Positions 1 to 5,371 of a stretch of DNA of 5,438 nt are shown piece after piece. Source of the DNA: Gammaproteobacteria bacterium (GTDB taxonomy: Bacteria > Pseudomonadota > Gammaproteobacteria > Enterobacterales > Psychrobiaceae). A program made the position numbers and the translations under genes. Location: the NCBI GenBank assembly GCA_013214885.1, contig JABSRS010000260.1, forward strand, positions 1-5,438, given 5' to 3'. How positions within the stretch are numbered: the stretch's first letter is position 1; each line of letters begins with the position of its first letter. A model generated the notes under the pieces. The model searched no databases, was not told where the DNA came from, and worked only from the letters and a program-made list of their open reading frames with translations.

Positions 1-353
1 ATGGTGGTCGTTGCGATGTTGGCTGAATAGCTGTGGGCACTGATAGGGTGTTCAATGGCATCGAAGTACTGAGCAGGGTAGTTAATCTCAGTTAGGTACT
101 CGATGGCGCGCTTAGCACTTAAGCGTGAGCCTTGATTGCGCTGTGGTGAGTCTTTAGCAACGTTGACACAGTCATGGAGCCAACAAGCTGGGATAACGAC
201 GGCGAGGTCGGCATTTTCGGTCGTAGCGAGCGCGATGCCGCTGATGACCACTCGTTGGATATGCGCGATATCATGGGCAGGATCAAAAGCCATTTGTTGT
301 TCGATAAATTGCTTAAACTGTGGCTGCCAGGTAAAGGGAGTAAATTGACTCAT
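1..353 (-). CDS. HD-domain phosphohydrolase (YedJ-like), C-terminal part missing at window edge
   Basis: Reading leftwards from an ATG at 353-351, the frame stays open to base 1, giving 117 N-terminal residues of a partial gene. The protein starts MSQFTPFTWQPQFKQF and carries the metal-binding His and His-Asp pattern of the HD superfamily: AHDIAHIQRVV (His31) and ACWLHDCV (His60-Asp61), followed by IEHPISAHSYSAN (His102, His107). This arrangement resembles the YedJ-type predicted metal-dependent phosphohydrolases, which are soluble cytoplasmic proteins of roughly 190-230 residues; the natural substrate is not known to me. No signal peptide is visible. Its start overlaps the rmuC stop by 4 bp (ATGA), so it is almost certainly co-transcribed and translationally coupled with rmuC. 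The HD family call is strong, the YedJ subfamily is likely, and the substrate is unknown. Confidence 0.85.
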   Translation of the reverse strand, partial: MSQFTPFTWQPQFKQFIEQQMAFDPAHDIAHIQRVVISGIALATTENADLAVVIPACWLHDCVNVAKDSPQRNQGSRLSAKRAIEYLTEINYPAQYFDAIEHPISAHSYSANIATTT

Positions 354-1765
354 ATTGATTGTTCTTCTTGTATCAGGGGTGGCAAATCAGGTGTTTGGTT
401 AGTTAGTAGCTCACTCGCAAGGGGCTTTTTGACATCGACCCCTAGTTCTCTAAAGCTCTCGACTTGGCTAATTAGGTTGCCTTTGCCAGTGCTTAATTTT
501 TTAACCGCTTGGTGGTAGCTTTCATTAGCCTTATTTAAGTTATGACCGACATTAAGTAAGTCGTCACTAAATAGTCGGAGTTTGTCATATAGTTTGGCTG
601 CTTTGCTGGCAATGAGCTGGCTATTTTTGTTTTGCTGATCGTAACGCCACAGGTTATGAATGGTGCGTAGCGCCACTAATAAATTAGTTGGACTCACTAG
701 CATAATATTGTGGTTCATCGCATGGGAAATAAGGTCGGGTTGTTGTTCCATCGCCAGTAAAAATGCGGGTTCAATCGGAATAAATAATAAAACATAATCA
801 AGACTACGCAAACCTTTTAATTGATGGTAATCCTTGGCGCCTAAATCTTTAATATGTTGCCTAATCGAGTTGATATGTTCTTTGATTGCTATTTGTTGCT
901 CGTTCTCATTATCGCTGTTGAAATAACGCTCGTAAGCACTTAGCGAGACCTTGGAATCAATAATAATATCTTTGTCATCGGGCAAATTAACAATGACGTC
1001 GGGTCTAAATGCTTTGCCGTGTTCATTCTTGTGCTGACTTTGAGTGTGATATTCATGTCCTTCACGTAAGCCTGATTCTTGCAAAATACGCTCAAGGATT
1101 AATTCGCCCCAATTTCCTTGTTGCTTGTTGTCACCTTTAAGGGCTTTGGTCAGGTTAACGGCATCCGTTGCCATTTGTTGGTTAAGTTGTTTTAAGTGAC
1201 CTATCTCATGTTGGAGCTGGTGGCGTTGTTTGGTTTCGCTTTCAAAGGTGTGCTGAATTTGGGCCTTGAAATCACCGAGCTGTTGCATCAAGGGAGAAAG
1301 TAATGCATCCATACTAGCTTTGTTTTGCTGCTGAAAAACTTGCCCTTTATTTTCTAAAATCTGTTGAGCAAGGTGACTAAACTGATGCTTAATATCGTCA
1401 TGGCTATTGTTAATAATCCCTAGTTGCTCTTGGTGGGATTGCTGCAGAAGTTTTGCGGTGACGCTAAGTTCTCTAACCTGAGCGTTTAATTCGCTGTTTT
1501 GAGCCTGTAAATTTTGAGTCGTTAGAGCGGATTTATTGAGTGATAGTTGTAACTTATCTAGCTCGTCTTCAGCGTGGTGCAGCGTTTGTTCTAGATTGCG
1601 TAATTTGTCTTGTAGCCCCTGGGCTTTTAATTGATTGAGCTGCCGTTGAGATTCTACTGTGCTGCGGTGAGAAAAACTAAGGATTACAAAACAGCCAATA
1701 ATACCCGCTATAAAACTCAATAAATAATACAAAAAATGGGAGGCGATAATTGAATCAATTGACAT
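350..1765 (-). CDS. rmuC: RmuC family protein, DNA recombination-limiting nuclease-like
   Basis: This is a complete 471-residue RmuC homologue, close to the usual family length. One N-terminal hydrophobic segment (about residues 10-30) would anchor it in the inner membrane. A long Gln/Glu/Leu-rich coiled coil follows (about 35-210, with no obvious transmembrane segment), then the RmuC domain. Recognisable blocks are GNWGE (217-221), RPDV (254-257), IIIDSKVSL (267-275), LLFIPIEPAF (326-335) and SPTNLLVALRTI (358-369). The domain is thought to have an endonuclease-like fold, and in E. coli rmuC limits recombination between short inverted repeats; the biochemical activity is not well established. 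The start is the ATG at 1765-1763; an in-frame stop lies upstream at 1807-1805 and the ribosome binding site is weak. It is the first gene of a leftward operon with the HD hydrolase. Family assignment is very secure; the cellular role is from family knowledge. Confidence 0.95.
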   Translation of the reverse strand: MSIDSIIASHFLYYLLSFIAGIIGCFVILSFSHRSTVESQRQLNQLKAQGLQDKLRNLEQTLHHAEDELDKLQLSLNKSALTTQNLQAQNSELNAQVRELSVTAKLLQQSHQEQLGIINNSHDDIKHQFSHLAQQILENKGQVFQQQNKASMDALLSPLMQQLGDFKAQIQHTFESETKQRHQLQHEIGHLKQLNQQMATDAVNLTKALKGDNKQQGNWGELILERILQESGLREGHEYHTQSQHKNEHGKAFRPDVIVNLPDDKDIIIDSKVSLSAYERYFNSDNENEQQIAIKEHINSIRQHIKDLGAKDYHQLKGLRSLDYVLLFIPIEPAFLLAMEQQPDLISHAMNHNIMLVSPTNLLVALRTIHNLWRYDQQNKNSQLIASKAAKLYDKLRLFSDDLLNVGHNLNKANESYHQAVKKLSTGKGNLISQVESFRELGVDVKKPLASELLTNQTPDLPPLIQEEQSI

Positions 1766-1796
1766 GTAATACCCAGTGACAGCGATTGAATTTGCT

Positions 1797-1824
1797 ATCT
1801 TAACTCATATTTCGAGTGAGTAAA
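1797..1824 (-). promoter_or_regulatory. Possible weak promoter for rmuC
   Basis: On the minus strand, TTTACT (1824-1819) and TAAGAT (1802-1797) are separated by 16 bp and each matches the sigma-70 consensus at four of six positions. They sit about 32 bp upstream of the rmuC start. The match is modest and AT-rich DNA gives such hits by chance, so this is only the best candidate seen, not a firm call. Confidence 0.25.
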
Positions 1825-1920
1825 AATTCGATTTTTTTGAGTTATTCTTGATTTCGAGAATTGCAAGAGTTTTAGCGATATTTTAAGCAGCTAACGGAGG
1901 GTTTGTTGATCTTGATTGGC

Positions 1921-1944
1921 TTTTTTTTTTGTTGTTAAAAAAAA
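1921..1944. promoter_or_regulatory. T10 and A8 tracts, possible UP-element or curved DNA upstream of the porin promoter
   Basis: A run of ten T (1921-1930) is followed by GTTGTT and a run of eight A (1937-1944). The A tract lies roughly 22 bp upstream of the proposed porin -35, where AT-rich UP elements contact the RNA polymerase alpha subunit. The role is inferred from position and base composition only. The 289-bp gap 1766-2054 otherwise holds short palindromes (1947-1955 and 1955-1965) that I cannot assign to a regulator. Confidence 0.3.
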
Positions 1945-1965
1945 CGCCACGGTGGTGAGTCTCAC

Positions 1966-1993
1966 TTGCTTTTGATCAATTAGCCATTATAAA
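1966..1993 (+). promoter_or_regulatory. Probable sigma-70 promoter of the porin gene
   Basis: TTGCTT (1966-1971) and TATAAA (1988-1993) are spaced by 16 bp, giving a likely transcription start near 2000 and a leader of about 55 nt before the porin ATG. Both hexamers are reasonable matches to the sigma-70 consensus. An 8-bp palindrome TTGATCAA (1972-1979) sits between them, where a bound repressor would block transcription, but I cannot name a regulator for it. Confidence 0.45.
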
Positions 1994-2054
1994 AACAGGT
2001 GTATTTTTACAGGTATCAAATATGTATGACGTTTTTATTTAAAAGGAAAATAAA

Positions 2055-3266
2055 ATGCTCAAGAAAACTACAGCAATCACTCTTCTAGCAGCACTTGGTG
2101 TAATTACTTTCGGTGCTCAAGCAGGTGTAACAGATGATATCTCTAAAGCGGTTAAAGACTCTAAAGTAAACCTAGAACTTCGTTATCGCTACGAAACTAA
2201 TGATCAAAATAACGCGGCAAAAGACGCAACCGCATCGACCCTTAAAACCCGCTTAACGGTTAAAACGGGTAAAGTGAGCGATTTTGCTGCAGTTATCGAA
2301 ATTGACCACGTTGCTACCATTGGTGCCGATGATTATTGGAGCAAGGCTGAGGCTAACAATGGCTACTCAGTGATTGCCGATCCAACGGGTCTAGATCTAA
2401 ACCAAGCTTATATTAGCTACACCGGTTTTAATAAAACCACTCTGTCGGCAGGTCGTCAACGTTTAGCGCATAACGGTCACCGCTTCTTAGGAACGGTTGG
2501 TTGGCGTCAAAACGAACAAACATATGATGCATATCGCGTACAAGTTCAAGCGACTGACTCAGTCAATGTTGACTATAGCTACATTTTTAATGCAAACCGT
2601 ATTTTTGGTAGTGATTCAGCCGTAGCGGCTGGCGATCTTCATGGTGAATTCCATGCATTAAATGTTAAGTATGCACCAGCAAAAGAGCACAAGCTGGCAT
2701 TCTTTGCTTACCTACTAGATTTTGATGGCGCAACTGCTGACACTGATACTTTTGGTGTTGACTACAAGTTTGCTACCAAGCTGAACAAAGACAGCAAAAT
2801 TGGCGTTAACCTAAGCTATGCGATGCAAAGTGATTCAAATGATAACCCTAATACCTTTGATGCTGATTACTACTTAGTTGAAGTTAATGCCAGTACTTCT
2901 GGGATCTTCGGGGCTATTGGTCTTGAAGTGCTAGGAAGTGACAATGGCGTTGGTTTTAGCACCCCGTTTGCCACATTACACAAGTTCAATGGTTGGGCTG
3001 ACATGTTCCTAGGAACTCCTAGTGCAGGTCTTGAAGATTTATACTTCAAAGTCGGTACTAAAGTTGGCGGCGTTAAGTTAACTGCGGTTTACCATGACTA
3101 CAGCGCAGATTCAGGTTCTGCCGATTACGGTACTGAACTTGATTTGGTTGCAGCTTACCAGCTTAACAAGCAAATTGGCTTACTAGCGAAATATGCATCT
3201 TATGATGCTGAAGATCATGGCGTTGATACTGACAAGCTATGGTTAATGGCTACAATGAAGTTCTAA
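2055..3266 (+). CDS. Outer-membrane porin, alginate-export (Alginate_exp)-like beta-barrel
   Basis: This 403-residue protein is an exported outer-membrane channel, probably for passive uptake of small solutes; the substrate cannot be read from the sequence. Residues 1-23 are a typical signal peptide (KK followed by a hydrophobic core) with cleavage after AQA. The mature protein starts with strand-like segments such as VNLELRYRYE (38-47), and alternating beta strands continue to the C-terminal LWLMATMKF, whose terminal Phe is the outer-membrane insertion signal read by the BAM machinery. The block GRQRLAHN...RFLGTVGWRQNEQTYDA (133-159) is characteristic of the alginate-export/OprD-like porin group. 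I see no cysteine. The ATG is preceded by AAAAGGAAAA with the core 7 nt away, a strong ribosome binding site. The gene stands alone between its own promoter region and a hairpin, which fits a highly expressed monocistronic porin. Alginate transport itself is not implied. Confidence 0.88.
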   Translation: MLKKTTAITLLAALGVITFGAQAGVTDDISKAVKDSKVNLELRYRYETNDQNNAAKDATASTLKTRLTVKTGKVSDFAAVIEIDHVATIGADDYWSKAEANNGYSVIADPTGLDLNQAYISYTGFNKTTLSAGRQRLAHNGHRFLGTVGWRQNEQTYDAYRVQVQATDSVNVDYSYIFNANRIFGSDSAVAAGDLHGEFHALNVKYAPAKEHKLAFFAYLLDFDGATADTDTFGVDYKFATKLNKDSKIGVNLSYAMQSDSNDNPNTFDADYYLVEVNASTSGIFGAIGLEVLGSDNGVGFSTPFATLHKFNGWADMFLGTPSAGLEDLYFKVGTKVGGVKLTAVYHDYSADSGSADYGTELDLVAAYQLNKQIGLLAKYASYDAEDHGVDTDKLWLMATMKF

Positions 3267-3284
3267 ACAGGTAAAAAGCTCTAA

Positions 3285-3290
3285 TATAAT
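3285..3290 (+). promoter_or_regulatory. Perfect TATAAT, possible -10 of a tlpA-operon promoter
   Basis: TATAAT lies 18 bp after the porin stop codon and about 100 bp before the tlpA start. The best -35 at usable spacing is TTCTAA (3261-3266, spacer 18), which matches the consensus at only three of six positions and includes the porin stop codon. If active, transcription would begin near 3297 and the leader would include both inverted repeats that follow. In AT-rich DNA a lone TATAAT can be chance. Confidence 0.3.
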
Positions 3291-3308
3291 TGTTAGGGCG
3301 ACGTTAGA

Positions 3309-3338
3309 TTAGCGCTTGGAGTTTAATCCAAGCGCTAA
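3309..3338 (+). terminator. Perfect 12-bp inverted repeat, likely porin terminator
   Basis: TTAGCGCTTGGA (3309-3320) and TCCAAGCGCTAA (3327-3338) pair perfectly around a 6-nt loop, 42 bp after the porin stop. The stem is strong, but the downstream T stretch is interrupted (ATGTATTATTCTTATT), so it is not a textbook intrinsic terminator. It may stop or weaken porin transcripts and allow some read-through into the tlpA operon, or protect the porin mRNA 3' end. Confidence 0.6.
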
Positions 3339-3340
3339 AT

Positions 3341-3390
3341 GTATTATTCTTATTACATTAGTTAATAATGTAATAGCAAAGGAATAATAC
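3341..3390 (+). promoter_or_regulatory. Nested inverted repeat over the tlpA ribosome binding site
   Basis: Two perfect inverted repeats are nested. The inner arms TATTACATTA (3351-3360) and TAATGTAATA (3366-3375) have a 5-nt loop. The outer arms GTATTATTC (3341-3349) and GAATAATAC (3382-3390) enclose them. As RNA this is one long AU-rich hairpin with a small internal bulge (3376-3381), ending 1 nt before the TTG start. The Shine-Dalgarno AAGGA (3379-3383) straddles bulge and stem, so folding would partly hide it. As DNA, the inner 25-bp palindrome could be an operator; I do not recognise the regulator. TATTAT at 3342-3347 could also serve as a -10 inside the repeat. The pairing is directly visible; the regulatory role is inferred. 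Confidence 0.6.
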
Positions 3391-3391
3391 C

Positions 3392-3877
3392 TTGAAAACC
3401 CTTTCTCAATTGGCACTGGTTTTGATGATTTTAGTAGTAGGGCTTTTTACTACGACCAGTCAAGCCAACACTGCAAACCATCAACTTGAGCAACTGTTAG
3501 TTCAACATCAAGGTAAGGTGATTTACCTCGATTTTTGGGCATCTTGGTGCGTGCCTTGTCGTAAGTCCTTTCCGTGGATGAAGAAAATTCAAAACCAATT
3601 TAATTCGCAATACTTTACCGTTATTAGCATTAATCTTGATGCGGAGACTGAGTTAGCCGATGATTTTTTAACAAAAAATCCCGTTAATTTCCCTGTTGTG
3701 TTCGATCCTAATGGTGATATTGCAGCCCAATATAAACTAAAAGGCATGCCAACCAGTTACCTTATTGGTCGCGATGGTAAGGTCAAAATTGAACATGTCG
3801 GTTTCTTTACTAAAAAGCAGCCGCAGTATGAACGAGAGATTAGTTATTTAATCGGAGAGCCTGATGACCAGAAATAA
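3392..3877 (+). CDS. Periplasmic TlpA/ResA-like thioredoxin-fold protein
   Basis: This 161-residue protein is a secreted thiol-disulfide oxidoreductase of the TlpA/ResA/AhpC-TSA type. A signal peptide covers residues 1-25 (hydrophobic core about 7-19), with cleavage likely after SQA. The active site is WASWCVPCRKSFP with redox cysteines Cys53 and Cys56, and the cis-proline loop is GMPTSYLI with Pro120; together these are diagnostic for the fold. TlpA-like proteins usually act as reductants in the periplasm, often for metal- or heme-protein assembly. The start is a TTG, supported by AAGGA 8 nt upstream and by the complete signal peptide directly after it; the first in-frame ATG (residue 12) would destroy the signal. 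It is the first gene of a tight operon and overlaps the next gene by 14 bp, which makes the cysteine-tailed lipoprotein behind it a natural candidate substrate. The specific partner is inference. Confidence 0.92.
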   Translation: MKTLSQLALVLMILVVGLFTTTSQANTANHQLEQLLVQHQGKVIYLDFWASWCVPCRKSFPWMKKIQNQFNSQYFTVISINLDAETELADDFLTKNPVNFPVVFDPNGDIAAQYKLKGMPTSYLIGRDGKVKIEHVGFFTKKQPQYEREISYLIGEPDDQK

Positions 3878-4085
3878 GTATTTGGGATTAGTGCTGTTAG
3901 CCACCACGATGTTAGGTGGTTGTGCCAATTTGGGCGTCGAGCCTTGGCAGCGTGATTTATTGGCTAAAGAATCAATGGCGTTAACTAATGGCATTGATGG
4001 CTCACTCGATGACCATATTTATTTTAGTAAAGAGGCCTCTAGTGGTGGCAAAAGCTTTGGCGGTGGAGGTTGCGGGTGCAACTAA
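3864..4085 (+). CDS. DUF4266 small lipoprotein with C-terminal Gly-rich CGCN tail
   Basis: This 73-residue protein belongs, from memory of its motifs, to the uncharacterised DUF4266 family. Residues 1-19 are a lipoprotein signal peptide ending in a lipobox, LGGC, with Cys20 as the lipidated residue. Ala at the next position, not Asp, predicts sorting to the outer membrane. The mature chain is only about 54 residues: a VEPWQRDLLAKESMAL segment (25-40), a DDHIYFSKEASSGG segment (49-62), then a glycine-rich tail ending GGGGCGCN (66-73) with Cys70 and Cys72. The two terminal cysteines could bind metal, form a disulfide exchanged with the neighbouring thioredoxin, or be modified. The start ATG has GGAGAG 4 nt upstream inside the tlpA coding region, so translation is probably coupled. 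Codons of the tail also contain the ribosome binding site of the next gene. Function is unknown; the family call is confident. Confidence 0.88.
   Translation: MTRNKYLGLVLLATTMLGGCANLGVEPWQRDLLAKESMALTNGIDGSLDDHIYFSKEASSGGKSFGGGGCGCN
4065..4078 (+). promoter_or_regulatory. Ribosome binding site that selects the GTG start of the DUF3570 gene
   Basis: GGAGG (4065-4069) lies 6 nt before GTG (4076-4078). An in-frame TTG at 4070 would directly abut the GGAGG and could not be used efficiently, so the GTG is the better start. The GGAGG is itself part of the codons for the Gly-rich CGCN tail of the upstream lipoprotein. Confidence 0.7.
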
Positions 4086-5371
4086 AAAAATCGAAGACTC
4101 AACCGATAAATATTCAAGCAGCATTGGCATTGGCCACTTGTTCATTACTGGGCACTGCAACAGCAAGCGAAGCTGAGAATGAATGGCAGTTTGACACTGC
4201 GGTTTTAGTGTATTCGGAAGTCGACCGGGTTAGTGCCGTAGAGGTCATCGTTAATGGCAACAAAGAGTATGACGATCAGCATTTCTTAAACCTTCGATTC
4301 ACTATCGATTCACTCACTGGTGCGTCGGCCAATGGCGCGGTGGCCCAGCCAAATGCCCAAACATTTACCCGTCCTTCTGGTAATGGTCAGTATACCATCG
4401 AGGCTGATGAAACCCCACTCGATGACACATTTAAAGATACCCGCGTGCAGCTAAACGCCCAATGGACTCAACCTTTGAGCCCTAATATAACCTTGAGCAG
4501 TGGGGCGCATCTATCTAAAGAGTTTGATTATTTATCGCTTGGGGTTAACTCCAATATTGCGGTGGATTTTAATCGCAGAAATTCAACTTTTTCAGTTGGT
4601 TTTAGCTATTTTAACGATACCTTGAGCCCCGAGGGCGATATTCCCGTTGCTTTTTCATCGATGTTAATTGGTGATTCAAATTCGGTAACTTGGGACGAAG
4701 AGTTTGCTCTAACGCGGGCTAAAGGTAGTGACGGTAAAACCACCACTGATATATTACTTGGTTTTACTCAAGTAATTAGTCGTCGTATGATCACTCAGTT
4801 TAACTACTCTTACTCAATGATTGATGGTTATCTCACTGATCCGTTCAAGGTGCTTAGTGTAGTTAACCAACATGGTATTACCCAAGATTTGATTTATGAA
4901 AATCGACCAGGTAAACGGACTAAACAAAGTGTTTACGCACAGACTAAATATCATTTTGATACTGGCGTGCTCGATTTGTCATACCGCTATTTATGGGATA
5001 ACTGGCAAATCACTTCGCATACCATTGATAGCAAATTCAGAATTGATTTAGGAAAAGGCCGCTTTATCGAGCCCCATTTTCGTTATTATCAGCAGCAAGC
5101 GGCCGAGTTTTATCGACCGTTCTTAACTGAAAACGATCCTGTGCCAGCTTTTGCCAGTAGTGATTATCGCATTGGTGAAATGACGGCCATTACATTGGGT
5201 GCTAAATATGCTGTGCCAATAAATAACGGCAATGAGTTAGGATTTAGGCTTGAGTATTACCATCAGCAGCCAACCAACTCGGGCTTTGATGCCCTAGGCG
5301 TATTAGCCGATCTCGAATTATACCAATCTGTTAAAGCTATTTTCTTTCAGGTTAGTTATTCGTTTCAATGA
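4076..5371 (+). CDS. DUF3570 outer-membrane beta-barrel protein with a candidate flavinylation motif
   Basis: With the GTG start the protein has 431 residues (433 if the TTG at 4070 were used). Residues 1 to about 30 form a Sec signal peptide (LALATCSLLGTATA), then alternating beta strands with aromatic girdles run to the C-terminal FFQVSYSFQ, as in outer-membrane barrels. Blocks I associate with DUF3570 are DSLTGASANG (78-87), TPLDDTFKDTR (113-123), YLTDPFK (about 251-257), ENRPGKR (275-281) and RYYQQQAAEFYRP (336-348). The family has no established function. DSLTGAS fits the Dxx(S/T)GA(S/T) sequence in which ApbE attaches FMN to the last Ser/Thr, here Ser84, and an apbE-like gene follows immediately. 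The motif lies at the end of the second predicted strand, on the side that would face the periplasm; this topology is my inference. The gene overlaps the lipoprotein gene by 10 bp and the next gene by 4 bp. Family call firm, flavinylation hypothetical. Confidence 0.88.
   Translation: MQLKKSKTQPINIQAALALATCSLLGTATASEAENEWQFDTAVLVYSEVDRVSAVEVIVNGNKEYDDQHFLNLRFTIDSLTGASANGAVAQPNAQTFTRPSGNGQYTIEADETPLDDTFKDTRVQLNAQWTQPLSPNITLSSGAHLSKEFDYLSLGVNSNIAVDFNRRNSTFSVGFSYFNDTLSPEGDIPVAFSSMLIGDSNSVTWDEEFALTRAKGSDGKTTTDILLGFTQVISRRMITQFNYSYSMIDGYLTDPFKVLSVVNQHGITQDLIYENRPGKRTKQSVYAQTKYHFDTGVLDLSYRYLWDNWQITSHTIDSKFRIDLGKGRFIEPHFRYYQQQAAEFYRPFLTENDPVPAFASSDYRIGEMTAITLGAKYAVPINNGNELGFRLEYYHQQPTNSGFDALGVLADLELYQSVKAIFFQVSYSFQ

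Noticed and set aside
136..518. Plus-strand open frames at 136-348 and 174-518
   Set aside because: They lie antisense to the HD hydrolase and the rmuC 3' end, have no family resemblance or good ribosome binding site, and the minus-strand frames are clearly the real genes.
1906..1919. TTGAT at 1906 as an FNR-type site
   Set aside because: The second half-site reads ATTGG instead of ATCAA, so only one half matches.
1896..1938. GGAGG followed by a 10-codon frame starting TTG at 1906
   Set aside because: It looks like a leader peptide start, but the peptide (MILIGFFFCC) is mostly set by the T tract, the start is TTG and it lies upstream of the best porin promoter. There is not enough to call a gene.
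1955..1965. GTGAGTCTCAC as a CRP site
   Set aside because: CRP sites need TGTGA and TCACA half-sites separated by 6 bp. Here the arms are separated by a single base.
3351..3375. Palindrome before tlpA as a Fur or Zur box
   Set aside because: The half-site ATTACATTA does not match the GATAAT repeats of Fur or the ATGTTATAACAT core of Zur.
4127..4150. Cysteine in the DUF3570 signal peptide as a lipobox
   Set aside because: The residue before Cys22 is Thr, which does not fit a lipobox, and the hydrophobic region continues past it. A normal signal peptidase I site after TATA fits better.
3988..4176. Open frame overlapping the lipoprotein and DUF3570 starts
   Set aside because: It is an out-of-frame reading of two well-supported genes, with no recognisable protein features.
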